A stretch of 64,000 bases of DNA from Methanobacterium sp. ERen5 (GTDB lineage: Archaea > Methanobacteriota > Methanobacteria > Methanobacteriales > Methanobacteriaceae): contig CP099988.1 in assembly GCA_024167805.1 (NCBI GenBank), positions 808,001 through 872,000 on the forward strand. Reading direction: 5' to 3'. The position numbers and the translations under genes were made by a program. The notes under the pieces were generated by a model. It searched no databases, was not told where the DNA came from, and saw only the letters and a list, made by a program, of their open reading frames with translations. This document shows, piece by piece, positions 11,776-21,765 of this stretch; position 1 is the first letter of the stretch, and each line of letters begins with the position of its first letter.

Positions 11776-13203
11776 TTAATTAATGGCTTCGTCAGGAGAT
11801 TTATTATTTTTATAACTTTTTATCAGTCCCCTAATGTATCTTAATGCCCATAGATAGCCTATTAAACATCCTATGGCTCCACCTAATATTATTCCCCACC
11901 ATATTCCATGCACTCCAAAGTTCAGCACAGTACCAAACAAGTATGAGAAGAGCAGTATGAATATTAGTTCTCTTAGGGCTGTGAGTATAAGAGATGTGAG
12001 ACCCTTACCCATTCCCTGGAATACTGAACTTGCTGATATGCCCAGTGGTACTGTTATTAAAAACAAGCACATCACTTGTAGAAATGCTGCGATTGAAGGG
12101 GCTAAAAACGAACTCTGGGCCGAGTATGAGAATATGGTAGCAATGCTCGATGCAAATATGAATATCACCACAGACATTGCTGTTGCTATTGCAACTGCGA
12201 GTTTTACAGAGTAGTTCAATGCTATTAATACGTTTTTATATCTTCTAGCGCCATAAGCTGCACCTGCCACTGTGATTGCAGCAGTACCTATTCCTATTGG
12301 AGGTATCATTGCTATCATCACAACTCTCCATCCTGCGGTGTAAACAGCTACTGCTTCTGTTCCCCCTGCAATGACCAGCATCATGTTGACAAAAATCCCT
12401 AGGAGGGACATGACAAAAAATTCGGCACTTGCAGGTATTCCCACAGATAAAATATTTTTTACAACCTTCCAGCTGGCATTGAAATCTTTTCTGGATAATG
12501 ATACGTAGGTATCCTTTTTTAGGAGAAGCCAGTACATGATGATGGTCGCGGATATGGCTGATGATATCACAGTTGCCCATGCTGCTCCAGCCACTCCAAG
12601 TCCGAAGTAGTATATGAAGATGGGATCCAGTACAATGTTCAAGCTTGCTGTGGCCAGCATGGCATACATTGGCCTCTTTACATCCCCTTCGGCACGGAGT
12701 ACTCCAGATGCAACGTTTGCAAGTATCATAAATATCAACCCCCCAAACACTATTTCTCCATACTGCATTGCCAGATCAAAAGCCGGGCCCACACCCATTA
12801 TTTTTAGAATGATTGGGAGGGCCAGAAGGAGGAGTATTGTAAGGAGTATGGATACTGCAAAGGCTAAGATTAATGAATGTGTGGCTGCATTGTCTGATCC
12901 TCTCTTGTTATCCGCACCAATACATCTTGAAATTAAGGAATTAGCACCAGCACCAAGACCATTACCCAAACCCACAACCATCATGAAAAGTGGTGAAACA
13001 AAACCCAATGCAGCTAGGGCATTGGGTCCTAAACCCGCAACCCATATACTATCAGCCAGGTTGTAAGCCATCATAAGTAACATGGAAAGTATCATTGGAA
13101 CTGAAAGAGTCCTTATCGCCCTTTTAGGATCTCCGGTTATCATTCCTACCCTTTTATCTGCTCCGGATTTCGAAGTTTCCATATTTGTATCATTATTATT
13201 CAT
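11776..13203 (-). CDS. MATE family efflux transporter
   Basis: A 475-residue membrane protein with twelve predicted helices and the MATE family pattern: N-terminal [40 protein letters not shown], and the second half [24 protein letters not shown] proteins export organic cations or drugs in exchange for Na+ or H+. The open frame runs to 13236, but the ATG at 13203 has a GGAGA ribosome binding site at a normal distance, so I start there. It is monocistronic and its 3' end faces the nucleotidyltransferase pair. Confidence 0.88.
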   Translation of the reverse strand: MNNNDTNMETSKSGADKRVGMITGDPKRAIRTLSVPMILSMLLMMAYNLADSIWVAGLGPNALAALGFVSPLFMMVVGLGNGLGAGANSLISRCIGADNKRGSDNAATHSLILAFAVSILLTILLLLALPIILKIMGVGPAFDLAMQYGEIVFGGLIFMILANVASGVLRAEGDVKRPMYAMLATASLNIVLDPIFIYYFGLGVAGAAWATVISSAISATIIMYWLLLKKDTYVSLSRKDFNASWKVVKNILSVGIPASAEFFVMSLLGIFVNMMLVIAGGTEAVAVYTAGWRVVMIAMIPPIGIGTAAITVAGAAYGARRYKNVLIALNYSVKLAVAIATAMSVVIFIFASSIATIFSYSAQSSFLAPSIAAFLQVMCLFLITVPLGISASSVFQGMGKGLTSLILTALRELIFILLFSYLFGTVLNFGVHGIWWGIILGGAIGCLIGYLWALRYIRGLIKSYKNNKSPDEAIN

Positions 13204-13616
13204 CAGATTAATTCTCCATTTTCTAACATTATTCAACTTTAAATTCTAAATTTTTAAGCAACTTCCATACGATTTTGTAAAATTTGTTTTTAGAAACATA
13301 TGAAACCAGAATAAAAATATTTCAATTATTCCCTACCTTATCGTCATCATCAATTCACTTGTCAAACTCTTTTGCCAAATAGATATCTTCAAATGATTAT
13401 TTGAGTGTGGATATTCAAGTTAACACCATTTTAATTGCTTTTCAATCCATGATCAGGAATGATTGAGGGTTCAGATCAAATGCAGTACCATTCAAATTAT
13501 ACCCTAAAAAAGCCAGTTAAATTGTGAAATCTGGAATTTAATGAGTTTTGGGCAAATATTTTTTGGCAGGAACTTTCCATCAACTGTCCTTTGAAAAATG
13601 AGTTAATTGGAACCAT
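13204..13616. other. Intergenic region, nothing recognisable beyond the MATE promoter zone
   Basis: This 413-base gap separates the MATE start from the 3' end of the next minus-strand gene. It is AT-rich. A weak TATA-like stretch (CTTAAAAATTTAG on the minus strand near 13247-13259) could serve the MATE gene. I found no reading frame with a ribosome binding site, no tRNA and no clear repeat. Confidence 0.5.
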
Positions 13617-13808
13617 TCAGTCTTTATTTTCGACTTCAGGACAGGACCAATCTTTACAAAAGCTCATAACTATTTTTCCACCGTCAGTGTTGATGTATAT
13701 TCTCCAACAATTGTTATCATATGGTTTAAATTCTATATCAAGGACTTTTTTACCAACAAGTTCATTTAGGGCTTCATTACACTCTTGAGCATGTTCTTCA
13801 AACTTCAT
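13617..13808 (-). CDS. Small hypothetical protein, 63 residues
   Basis: Begins MKFEEHAQECNEALNELVGK and ends CKDWSCPEVENKD; three cysteines, no membrane segment. A strong GGAGGA ribosome binding site 6 bases before the ATG makes a real gene likely. It alternates strands and helices as in a small alpha/beta fold. I do not recognise a family. The preceding gene on the strand ends 99 bases upstream. Confidence 0.7.
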   Translation of the reverse strand: MKFEEHAQECNEALNELVGKKVLDIEFKPYDNNCWRIYINTDGGKIVMSFCKDWSCPEVENKD

Positions 13809-13906
13809 GGAAATCCTCCAAATTTATGAATTAATTATTACTTTGGTTGTTCAATGAATTAAATTTATATGTGCATCCATATCCAAACTCCTGAAGACCA
13901 CACTAT

Positions 13907-14734
13907 TCATTCACCATTTAAAAGTTGGTATACATCAGTATAATTCTCTGGTCGTTTAGATGGTTTTTCAATGGTTTCAGAAAGATTTTTAAAAAAGTTT
14001 GAGGTTGCTTGTGCCATGATGGGGTTTTGGTGTTCAGATAAAAATTCAACTACTTCATCCATCTCTTCAGCACGACGTTTTGCATGGAAAGATGCTGAAA
14101 CTATTCTTGAATTTGCAGATTCACTGAAATCTCCAGTTTCAGTTTCCGAGATGCATTTTAAAACATCTTCATCTATGCCTAATTTGTATGCATGGTACAA
14201 AGATTCGTACAGGAGTGCTGAAACTCCCTTAGTATAAGCACTTCTAAGGAGTTTGATTGTTGAAGCATCTCCAGCTTCTCGACCCACCGTGGTAATGTTC
14301 ATGCCATGCTGATTTAAGTTTAGAAGTTCTTCTGCTGATGTGCCCGATGCAACAATTTTAACATTCAATCCATTTCTTTTAACAGATCCGATTATTGCTG
14401 CATCAACTGTTCTTCCATTTTCTATTTGACCAAGAGCAGTTTTAACAGTGCCCGGAGATACATTATTAATATCAACATATATCCCATTAGAATGGTTACC
14501 TACCGTTTTTGCGACTTCAACTGCCATTGAAGGTACAACTGACGAGAATAGTATATCTGATTTTTCTGCAAGTTCCCTGCGGGTGTTACACAATTTCACT
14601 CCAGAATTAACTGCATTTTCTACAGTTCTAGGACTTCTCCCATTTATGCATGTATAAACATCCAAACCATTTTCTTTAAGTCCCAAAGAGAAAGTTGTTG
14701 CCACCTCTCCAAATCCGAGAAATCCGATTTTCAT
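13907..14734 (-). CDS. NAD(P)-binding dehydrogenase with DUF1932-type C-terminal domain
   Basis: A 275-residue protein. The N-terminal Rossmann fold shows GFLGFGEVATTFSLGL (residues 4-19), followed by SDILFSSVVPSMAVEVA and YVDINNVSPGTVK, as in 6-phosphogluconate/3-hydroxyisobutyrate dehydrogenases. The C-terminal helical part (STIKLLRSAYTKGVSALLYE) with the essential-lysine region typical of the family matches DUF1932-bearing members. The substrate is not known. The ATG at 14734 is preceded by an AAGGTGATAC ribosome binding site. Confidence 0.8.
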   Translation of the reverse strand: MKIGFLGFGEVATTFSLGLKENGLDVYTCINGRSPRTVENAVNSGVKLCNTRRELAEKSDILFSSVVPSMAVEVAKTVGNHSNGIYVDINNVSPGTVKTALGQIENGRTVDAAIIGSVKRNGLNVKIVASGTSAEELLNLNQHGMNITTVGREAGDASTIKLLRSAYTKGVSALLYESLYHAYKLGIDEDVLKCISETETGDFSESANSRIVSASFHAKRRAEEMDEVVEFLSEHQNPIMAQATSNFFKNLSETIEKPSKRPENYTDVYQLLNGE

Positions 14735-14791
14735 TGTATCACCTTAAGATCCCTTCGTCAAAGTTGGTTATATTTCATTAATATTTATTCT

Positions 14792-15400
14792 TTACAAGTA
14801 CCCGATTAATAAGTAGATCCCTGCAATGATTATCATGGCCCCGGAAACCATTCGAATTGTATCATAATGTTTCATCAGACCCTCAATATTTATCCTAGAT
14901 ATCATTAAGGCCAAGATAAAAATGGAAAAACTAAATCCTAACGAGTATATTATCATGTTTGAAACACTGTAAAACCAGTTACCAGTTGATGCACTGTAGG
15001 CTGCAACTGCAACGATGTAGGGACCGTAACATGGCGACCATGCTACACATGTCAAAATACCTGCAATAAATGATTCAAATCGTTGGTTTTCATGTTTCAA
15101 TCGGTATGAAAAGTTGAACATATTTTTGTTCAACATGAAAATTATTCCCATGAAAATAATCAAGATGGCTGCTGCCACCCTGAAATAAAAAAGGTAATGG
15201 GCTATTGCAAGGGTGAAAATCCCAGTTAAAAGAGTTAACATTGCAAATACTAGGAAGAATCCTGAAGTAAAAATTAAGATTTCATTGTAATTCCTTTTTA
15301 AAAGTGAATGACCCACAACTATTGGAATAAGCGGGATTACACAGGGGGATATCACAGAAAGAATCCCTGCAGAGAACGATGCTATATAACCAAGAACCAT
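14792..15400 (-). CDS. ccdA: CcdA-like thiol-disulfide transmembrane electron carrier
   Basis: A 202-residue protein of six hydrophobic helices. The hallmark FSAGILSVISPCVIPLIPIV (Cys-Pro region near residue 19) and the second copy LTCVAWSPCYGPYIVAVAAY (near 115-130) each carry the conserved cysteine of the CcdA/DsbD membrane domain, which passes electrons from cytoplasmic thioredoxin to extracytoplasmic thiols. The AGGTGG ribosome binding site overlaps the stop codon of the upstream thioredoxin gene, so the two are coupled. Archaea of this type have no cytochrome c, so a general role in reducing external disulfides is more likely. Confidence 0.85.
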   Translation of the reverse strand: MVLGYIASFSAGILSVISPCVIPLIPIVVGHSLLKRNYNEILIFTSGFFLVFAMLTLLTGIFTLAIAHYLFYFRVAAAILIIFMGIIFMLNKNMFNFSYRLKHENQRFESFIAGILTCVAWSPCYGPYIVAVAAYSASTGNWFYSVSNMIIYSLGFSFSIFILALMISRINIEGLMKHYDTIRMVSGAMIIIAGIYLLIGYL

Positions 15401-15407
15401 GATCCAC

Positions 15408-15857
15408 CTAGAGTATGTTCAACAAATCAGAGGGTGTTTGATAGCCTTCAACTCGTTTAATTTCATTACCATTTGAATCCATTATTACTATGGTGGGCAA
15501 TCCATAGACACTGTACTTAGACGCGAGATCAGGATTTTGATCAACATTCACCTTCACTGCCACGTACTTCTGTGCCATTACCTCCTCCACTTTCCCATTT
15601 GGGTAGGTTTTTTCATCGAGTTGTTTGCAGTATCCACACCAGTCAGCATAGAAATCCACGAATATCAGTTTATTCGATTTTTGTGCCGTGCTAATTGCAG
15701 AATCTAAATTATAATTCCATTGAATAGCAGCAGGATTGTCCTGGCTGGAGTTCTGTGTTTTAGATGTTTTTTCCAGATTAGTTACTGCAAATATTATTAA
15801 AACTCCCACAATAACAATTGCCAAGATTATTAACATCTTCTGATTAAAAGTTGGCAT
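15408..15857 (-). CDS. Membrane-anchored thioredoxin-like protein
   Basis: A 149-residue protein: one N-terminal hydrophobic anchor (MLIILAIVIVGVLIIFAV) and then a thioredoxin fold with active site FYADWCGYCKQLDEKT near residues 69-84 and cis-Pro region YGLPTIVIMDSNG. The anchor places the domain outside the cell. It directly precedes ccdA (8 bases), so it is the likely electron acceptor of CcdA: a two-protein extracytoplasmic disulfide reductase. Confidence 0.87.
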   Translation of the reverse strand: MPTFNQKMLIILAIVIVGVLIIFAVTNLEKTSKTQNSSQDNPAAIQWNYNLDSAISTAQKSNKLIFVDFYADWCGYCKQLDEKTYPNGKVEEVMAQKYVAVKVNVDQNPDLASKYSVYGLPTIVIMDSNGNEIKRVEGYQTPSDLLNIL

Positions 15858-15989
15858 GAAATACTGCTCCTTTACTTCATTCTGTCTCCATTTGAATTAT
15901 TTATAAGTTGCGTGTTTAAATTAAGAATGGATGAAGTTTGAAATAAATTTAACTTCTACGGTTTTAAATTCATTTAAACATGTACTTTT

Positions 15990-16862
15990 TCATTTCCTTG
16001 GATTCAGTTTAAGTACGATATTGTCCCCAACTTCCACACCTATATCTCTTGCAACAGGTTTACATTTAGCATTTAACAGGCAAAACACGGGTTTATTCTT
16101 GAGATCCATTTCACCCAGACCTTCGTAATTTCCAAGTCCCTTTGCAACGATCATGTCTGCTTCCATGAACTTGGCCATGAATTTTGTTGATACATCGCCA
16201 CTAATGATCCCAATAGAATCCGTTCCTGTTGTTGTGAGCTTTGAAACTTCATCTAAACCTATTTTAAGCGCATCTTCCATGCATGCATCGTTTAATATTG
16301 GTTTTTCCTTGAGTGCTACTGTGACATCGACATCGTAGTCTGCCAATTTTTTTATTAAAATCTTGTCCATCACAATTTCACCTATGTTGTCTGCAAGGTA
16401 AAGAACAGTTTTTGCAGTTTCAAGTTCGGTTTCAAGTTCATTTGAATCGTCAACTGCAGGTTCTTTTTGCATGGTTGTGGCTATCAAAGATTCCATGTCT
16501 GTATCCAATCCCAATGCACCGAAATCGATCACGTTCCCTGCAATTGCAACTTTAAGATAATTCTTTATACTAGGATCCTCTTCAATTAGTTTTTCAACCA
16601 TTGGTATGTATTGAAGAGCTATATCGTTAGATATTTCTCTTTCATTTTTGTAGGGATCATCATTGTCTGTTTTGTTTTTGATGGTTCTATGAATTTGAGT
16701 TCCTATGACGTTGGAAACTCCTCCCCTTCTAAAGTTTTCTGAAACAATTTTTACTAATTCTTCGGTGATATCCATCTTCAATTCTTCATCATCAGTTGCA
16801 AGGTCTAAAGCTTCTCTTGACTGTCTTAAAAAACAGGCTGCACATTCATAGTGTACTTTCAT
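15990..16862 (-). CDS. DUF89 / ARMT1-like metal-dependent phosphatase
   Basis: A 290-residue protein starting MKVHYECAACFLRQSREALD, with the archaeal N-terminal CAAC signature of the DUF89 family. The metal-binding part shows VLYLADNIGEIVMDKILIKK (Asp and Asn of the active site) and MVAKGLGNYEGLGEM. DUF89 proteins are damage-control phosphatases acting on reactive phosphometabolites. The frame is open to 16883, but GGAG 8 bases before the ATG at 16862 decides the start. Its role here is inferred from the family only. Confidence 0.85.
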   Translation of the reverse strand: MKVHYECAACFLRQSREALDLATDDEELKMDITEELVKIVSENFRRGGVSNVIGTQIHRTIKNKTDNDDPYKNEREISNDIALQYIPMVEKLIEEDPSIKNYLKVAIAGNVIDFGALGLDTDMESLIATTMQKEPAVDDSNELETELETAKTVLYLADNIGEIVMDKILIKKLADYDVDVTVALKEKPILNDACMEDALKIGLDEVSKLTTTGTDSIGIISGDVSTKFMAKFMEADMIVAKGLGNYEGLGEMDLKNKPVFCLLNAKCKPVARDIGVEVGDNIVLKLNPRK

Positions 16863-16936
16863 TATTATTCTCCATTTGAACAAATTCCCACAATATTTGG
16901 TTTTGAGGATTTGTATTATTTTTATTCCTTTTTTTG

Positions 16937-17949
16937 TTAAATTTTTGTTGGTATGGGTGTAAGGCAGAGTATGAAAACCACCAACATAAGCACTGCAAGA
17001 ATCTTTCTTCTGAAGGTCAAGTCAGCCACATCATCCAATGCTCCGGGATGTCTTCTGTTCACGTAGAGTATGAGCATCATGAGTATTGCCATAGTATACC
17101 AACCCAGAACTATGGTGATCAAAATTCCAACCATGGATATTATACTATGGATATTTTCGTTGAACACCGATCTAACCATATGGCCACCATCTAAAAAGGC
17201 AACTGGCATCATGTTAAGCAGCGTTACTATTATTCCCACCCAAGCTGCAAAGAGTAGCGGATGTATTTGCAGTTCGTAACCTGCGGGAATTGGAGGGAGT
17301 AAAAAGTACATGAAAATACTCATTAATGGTGATGGATAAAAAACTGTGGTTCCAGGAATTATTGGAACAACCTTTGACAGAACTATGCCAATTATGAGTA
17401 CGGGTAGGGTTACCAAGATTCCGGCCAGTGGCCCACTGTATCCCAGATCAAAAAGTGCATTTTTGTTGGGTATGGGAGATTTAACATTGATCACAGCTCC
17501 AAATGTACCGATCAATGTGGGTGCTGGTATGAAGTATGGTAAAGTTGATTTAACTCCATGTTTTTTTGCTGCGAAGTAGTGTGCAGATTCATGCACCCCC
17601 AGTATTCCCAGTAAAGCTCCTGCAAATGCAACACCATCCCAAATACTCCCACCTGCAAATTGATATCCTGCATATATGGTTGTGGCTAGGGTAACTACGA
17701 AAAGTAAGGCATTTATATATGACTTTGACTCTCCAACTTCTTTCTTGTCTGCTATTCCAATTCTGTAGTTGCCTGCATATTTCTCCATGAACGGCACATA
17801 ACCTAACTCATCCAGATCCTTAATTAGATCCTCAAATTTGTTGTAATCGTAATCATGAACAACAAAAAAGAACCCTCAGGAGTTGTATGGAACCCTCCTA
17901 AATCAAAATATTTTGATATATACGTTTCAATTAGTTCGTAGTCCCTCAA
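16937..17949 (-). CDS. Site-2 protease family (M50) membrane metalloprotease, one frameshift
   Basis: The uninterrupted frame begins near 17797, but adding one base to the A6 run at 17864-17869 extends it upstream in frame (YFDLGGFHTTPEGSFFVVHD) to a TTG at 17949 with a GGGAG ribosome binding site, directly after an in-frame TAA. The repaired product has 337 residues. An N-terminal cytosolic domain of about 70 residues is followed by several helices with the zinc motif GVHESAHYFAAKKHG and the second ligand site LDGGHMVRS. These proteases cut membrane-embedded substrates. Downstream member of the minus-strand cluster that includes the sulfur carrier and thiolase; target unknown. Confidence 0.85.
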
Positions 17950-17999
17950 TTATAATTCGCTCCCTTATTGAAAAACTTTAAAAATAACCAAGTAATATT

Positions 18000-18199
18000 T
18001 TATCCACCATAAATCACTTGGATCACTTCAACTGAATCCCCATCTTCGAGGATTTCCTCATCTATGACTATATAATCATTTTTTTAACTACAACAGTTTC
18101 TGATGCAATTTCCATTGATTCCAAAAGATCTTTTATTGTTTTCTCTCCAGATATGGTTACTGTATCTTCGTTGCTTCCTACCTTTACATTGATCTTCAT
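18000..18199 (-). CDS. ThiS/MoaD-like sulfur-carrier protein, one frameshift
   Basis: ATG at 18199 opens MKINVKVGSNEDTVTISGEK; the frame breaks in the T7 run (plus strand) at 18079-18085. With one base added it continues VVVKKNDYIVIDEEILEDGD and ends ...VIQVIYGG at a TAA, 66 residues. The size, the beta-grasp pattern and the C-terminal Gly-Gly are those of ubiquitin-like sulfur carriers (ThiS, MoaD, TtuB, SAMP). It lies 69 bases downstream of a TtuA/Ncs6-like thiolase on the same strand, so it is probably the sulfur donor for that enzyme, as TtuB is for TtuA; a thiamine or molybdopterin role cannot be excluded. GGAG precedes the start. Confidence 0.78.
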
Positions 18200-18268
18200 T
18201 TTAATTGTTCTCCATTTCCCACTTTGGTTCTTTGATTCAAATTAAATTATGGGTTATGTAATTCATCT

Positions 18269-19204
18269 TTAACCCTGATCTTCCCATTGTTTTAGGAAGC
18301 TGCATGCTTTACAGAGTCGTGATGCGCTTGGTTCGCCGCATATTTCACACACCTCAAACACTGATTCTGTTGCAAACTCTTTTTTAAGCACTGGCTTAAT
18401 TCTATCGAAGCCCCTGAGTGTTGAGTACATTATGGTTGGATGGTTAGCTGTAAGCTGTTTTAGGAAGGTTCCAATCTCTGCCCTGAAGGACTCTCCTGCA
18501 TAGGGACAGCCCGCAAAATGGACATCAAGTTTCTTTGCAATCACATAAAGACCTATCTCCTTTTCAGGAATTTCTCGGAGGGGTTTAATTTTAACTGTGA
18601 ATTTATCACTCTTTGACTGTGATTTTGGACCTATTCTTGTGAGGTTTTGTATGTTACCTTCGAGGTAGCTCATTATAATTGATTGGGTTTCATCATCCAA
18701 GTTGTGACCCGTTGCTATCTTAGTTGCACCTACTTCCTTTGACACTCTGTTGAATATCCACCTTCTGAAAACTCCACAGTAGGTACATGCATTTCTCCTT
18801 ACATCCAGAGAATTCTTTTGGATTATCCTGTCAAGGGTGGTTCCGAAGTACTGTTTAAAACTGACAACCCTGTGTTCCACACCATATTTTTCTGCATTTT
18901 TTATTGCAAGTTCTACCCCTTCTTCCCTGTAACCTTCTATTCCTTCATCTATGGTTACGGCCACAAGATCTATTATTCCCCTATTTTTAAGTGTGCTCAG
19001 TATGTCCAGAAGCATCACACTATCTTTACCGCCAGAAAGGCCCAATAATACTTTATCTCCCTTTTCTATAAGATTTTGGCGCCTGATATCCTTGAGTACC
19101 TTTTTCTTTGTGGATTCTAGGAAGCATTTACTGCAGAGTTTTTGACCAGATTGTTTCTTCTTTATGATAATTTCCGGACTTCCACATTTATCACATTCAT
19201 TCAT
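18269..19204 (-). CDS. TtuA/Ncs6-family tRNA thiolation enzyme
   Basis: A 311-residue PP-loop ATPase. N-terminal zinc finger with CDKCGSPE and CSKC; PP-loop [18 protein letters not shown] near residues 52-69; catalytic/cluster cysteines at [10 protein letters not shown] near 140-150 and in the [13 protein letters not shown] segment; C-terminal zinc finger [16 protein letters not shown]. This is the layout of TtuA/Ncs6, which adenylate a tRNA uridine or related base and insert sulfur, using a [4Fe-4S] cluster in many archaea. Which tRNA position it acts on is not shown by the sequence. It is 35 bases downstream of the DHPS-like gene and upstream of the sulfur carrier. Confidence 0.88.
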   Translation of the reverse strand: MNECDKCGSPEIIIKKKQSGQKLCSKCFLESTKKKVLKDIRRQNLIEKGDKVLLGLSGGKDSVMLLDILSTLKNRGIIDLVAVTIDEGIEGYREEGVELAIKNAEKYGVEHRVVSFKQYFGTTLDRIIQKNSLDVRRNACTYCGVFRRWIFNRVSKEVGATKIATGHNLDDETQSIIMSYLEGNIQNLTRIGPKSQSKSDKFTVKIKPLREIPEKEIGLYVIAKKLDVHFAGCPYAGESFRAEIGTFLKQLTANHPTIMYSTLRGFDRIKPVLKKEFATESVFEVCEICGEPSASRLCKACSFLKQWEDQG

Positions 19205-19239
19205 TTTTGTTCTCCTGATTTGTCCAGTAATCCCTCACT

Positions 19240-20847
19240 TCATATCCTTTTAAAAAGTGGAAAATCCTGTAAATATTTCTTGTTAAGTTTAGCTGCAATT
19301 TCTGCCTTTTCAAGCTCCGAACCCAGATATGTGGCATGTTCTATCCGGGTTACAAGTTTTCTTTTGATTAGTTCATCGTAAACTGCCTTGGCTGTTTTAC
19401 CCTTAATAATTAGTTGGGGTTTCATTTTTATGTAGTGAACTGCAACTACCTCACCATTTTCTGCCATGATCTTGAAGCTTCCAGAGGGGTCCTGTTTGAA
19501 TGTGTAGTCCTCACTACCCTCCACCACAGGAACATCCAGCTCCAACTCTTCGATGCAACTGTCAAGTTTTCCCTTGTCCTTGTACTGTACCAGGTTTATT
19601 CCCAGATCCTTGGGAATTGATTTTCTGTTTTTAGCTAAGAACATCATTTTGGAAGAAATTGCCAGTTCCTTCACACTTCCCAATGTTTTTCCACTTTCTT
19701 CTGGCGTGAAAAGCACACTTACTCCTAGCTCCATCCCAATACCTGCTAGAAGCGAATTTACCCCCACAGAATCTGTGTCCAAAAGTTCTGTTACATTTCC
19801 AACTCCAAAGAATACGGGTTCCCTGTTGTTTTGTTTGAATTTGCGACATGCCATGAAGGATTCAACAATGCTATGGCTGTTTACTGGATCCAGAATAAGG
19901 TCTGCTATCACATCAATAGATGCACATTTCTTTCTGAGTTCTTCTATTGAATTCACCCTTTCATCCACTGTTTTAGGAACCCAATTTTTACTGTAGTCTG
20001 TTGGTAGTATGACAGCAGGAATATTTTTAGCTTCAAGGTAGGGTAACACTTCTTCGCAGTTTCCATGATCCAAGCTCAAAACCAAATCCACATCACTTTC
20101 CACAGCCGTTATTATTTCCCTTGAATTCAGTGTATCAATACTCACAGCAACATCAAGGTTGTCCTTGATGACTTCAACCATCCGGGGGATGCGTTCCAGG
20201 TGGGTTTCCCCTGCAATCATTCCAATATCCACCATGTTGGCACCAGATTCAACAAAGTACTTTGCTTTTTTTAAAAGTTCAAAATCACTTAATAACGGAG
20301 CATTCGCTATTTCTGCCAAAACCCTCATTGGAAAATCTTCTCCAACTGCCAAGTTTCCCACCAATATGTTTTCAGGTTTTTTTAACAATTTTTTAGTTTT
20401 TATTTCATCAGTTTCAAAGTCTTCGATGAATTTTAAAGCTTTTTTACGCTGCTCTTCCTCAATAAATTTATCTGCAGATATCTTTGTAGAAAGATCTAAT
20501 TTTTCGATTATATCCAGTACAGTTGAAAGATCGGCTGCCTCAATTGGTCCCTTGTAAGTTTCTATTCCTATTTTTTTCTGGACATAATCAACATCTTTTC
20601 TTACCAAACCCGGTGTCAAAATGATGTCGAAATCATTTAGATCAAATGTATTAATACGATCCTCCATACCCTCATCTAGATCATGTTTTCTCCCATATTT
20701 TTCAAGCTCCTCCACAATCCGTTTTGGAGTTAGAAAAGCTGCAATTGGAGTATCTACAACGTGAACGTGAATATTATGTTTAGATTTGGTGGTTTCCTTT
20801 ATTACAATAGGACTTGCCAGATTTGCTGTGATTATTAGGACTTTCAT
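19240..20847 (-). CDS. Dihydropteroate-synthase-like protein with C-terminal extra domain
   Basis: A 535-residue protein of the archaeal DHPS-related family (TIGR00284 type). The first 170 residues begin [20 protein letters not shown] and are specific to the family. The middle is a TIM barrel with pterin-binding features ([52 protein letters not shown]). The C-terminal 120 residues ([20 protein letters not shown]) form an additional DUF4346-like domain. A role in methanopterin or folate-like cofactor chemistry is plausible but unproved. Start at ATG 20847 fits the family; the frame is open to 20862. First gene of the minus-strand cluster and divergent from por. Confidence 0.8.
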   Translation of the reverse strand: MKVLIITANLASPIVIKETTKSKHNIHVHVVDTPIAAFLTPKRIVEELEKYGRKHDLDEGMEDRINTFDLNDFDIILTPGLVRKDVDYVQKKIGIETYKGPIEAADLSTVLDIIEKLDLSTKISADKFIEEEQRKKALKFIEDFETDEIKTKKLLKKPENILVGNLAVGEDFPMRVLAEIANAPLLSDFELLKKAKYFVESGANMVDIGMIAGETHLERIPRMVEVIKDNLDVAVSIDTLNSREIITAVESDVDLVLSLDHGNCEEVLPYLEAKNIPAVILPTDYSKNWVPKTVDERVNSIEELRKKCASIDVIADLILDPVNSHSIVESFMACRKFKQNNREPVFFGVGNVTELLDTDSVGVNSLLAGIGMELGVSVLFTPEESGKTLGSVKELAISSKMMFLAKNRKSIPKDLGINLVQYKDKGKLDSCIEELELDVPVVEGSEDYTFKQDPSGSFKIMAENGEVVAVHYIKMKPQLIIKGKTAKAVYDELIKRKLVTRIEHATYLGSELEKAEIAAKLNKKYLQDFPLFKRI

Positions 20848-20907
20848 AAACGTGCCTCGCATCCAATTTTACAACGATCAATTACTATTTAGATCGTCAC
20901 CAACATG

Positions 20908-20917
20908 TATATATATT
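20908..20917 (+). promoter_or_regulatory. TATA box of the por operon
   Basis: TATATATATT between the divergent DHPS-like gene and porC. Transcription to the right would begin near 20938, giving a leader of about 20 bases that holds the GGAGGT ribosome binding site at 20946-20951. The sequence is nearly self-complementary and could also serve the leftward gene. Confidence 0.6.
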
Positions 20918-20919
20918 AC

Positions 20920-20953
<34 letters not shown>

Positions 20954-20959
20954 TTAGTG

Positions 20960-21499
20960 ATGATTGAAGTTCGATTTCACGGACGAGGGGGACAAGGCGC
21001 TGTAACAGCAGCCGAAATTTTGGCCAAAGCGGCCTTTGAAGATGGTAAATACTGTCAGGCATTCCCATTTTTCGGCGTTGAAAGAAGAGGCGCCCCAGTA
21101 ATGGCGTTTACCCGAATAGATGATAAGCCAATAAGAAGAAGATATCAAGTTTACAATCCAGATTATGTTGTTGTTTTGGATGATGGACTCCTTGAAGTCG
21201 TGGATGTATTTTCCGGGATTAAAGAAGGAGGAAATGTAATTATAAACACCAATAATGGTGCTGAAAATTCAAACGGTGTGAAGATCAATAAGATCGACGC
21301 TACAGGAATAGCATTAGATATTTTAGGCGTTCCTATAGTTAACACCATACTTTTAGGAGCATTTGCAGGAGTTACTGGACAAGTTTCAATTGAATCACTT
21401 ATTAAAATAATAAACGAAACTTTCAGTGGATCCGTTGCAGAGAAAAATGTGAAAGCTGCTAAAATGGCATACGATGCTGCAAAAAAGGGAATAAAATAA
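20960..21499 (+). CDS. porC: Pyruvate:ferredoxin oxidoreductase gamma subunit
   Basis: A 179-residue subunit with the gamma-family signature [20 protein letters not shown] and [23 protein letters not shown] interconverts pyruvate plus CoA with acetyl-CoA, CO2 and reduced ferredoxin; in autotrophic methanogens it runs toward pyruvate. The frame is open from 20945, but GGAGGT lies inside that extension, so the ATG at 20960 is the start. First gene of porCDABEF. Confidence 0.95.
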   Translation: MIEVRFHGRGGQGAVTAAEILAKAAFEDGKYCQAFPFFGVERRGAPVMAFTRIDDKPIRRRYQVYNPDYVVVLDDGLLEVVDVFSGIKEGGNVIINTNNGAENSNGVKINKIDATGIALDILGVPIVNTILLGAFAGVTGQVSIESLIKIINETFSGSVAEKNVKAAKMAYDAAKKGIK

Positions 21500-21520
21500 A
21501 TAAATGTTAAAGGTGATTTC

Positions 21521-21763
21521 ATGGTAACAATAGGAGCAGCTGTTAAGGAACCGGGAAGTACCCGTAAAAATAAAACAGGTAGCTGGAGAACATTTAAACC
21601 TATTCTCGAAAAGGAAACTTGTATTGACTGCGAGAATTGTGTTATGTTCTGTCCTGAAGGATGTATTGATAAAAACTACGATATAGACTACGATTACTGT
21701 AAAGGATGCGGAATATGCGCAGAAGAGTGTCCAGTTAAGGCAATAAAAATGGAGAGGGAATAA
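21521..21763 (+). CDS. porD: Pyruvate:ferredoxin oxidoreductase delta subunit (2[4Fe-4S] ferredoxin)
   Basis: An 80-residue subunit with two CxxCxxCxxxC clusters, [15 protein letters not shown] and [15 protein letters not shown], that carry electrons between the thiamine-diphosphate site and ferredoxin. The N-terminal [19 protein letters not shown] is typical of PorD. AAAGGTGAT precedes the ATG. It ends 2 bases before porA. Confidence 0.95.
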   Translation: MVTIGAAVKEPGSTRKNKTGSWRTFKPILEKETCIDCENCVMFCPEGCIDKNYDIDYDYCKGCGICAEECPVKAIKMERE

Positions 21764-21765
21764 AA

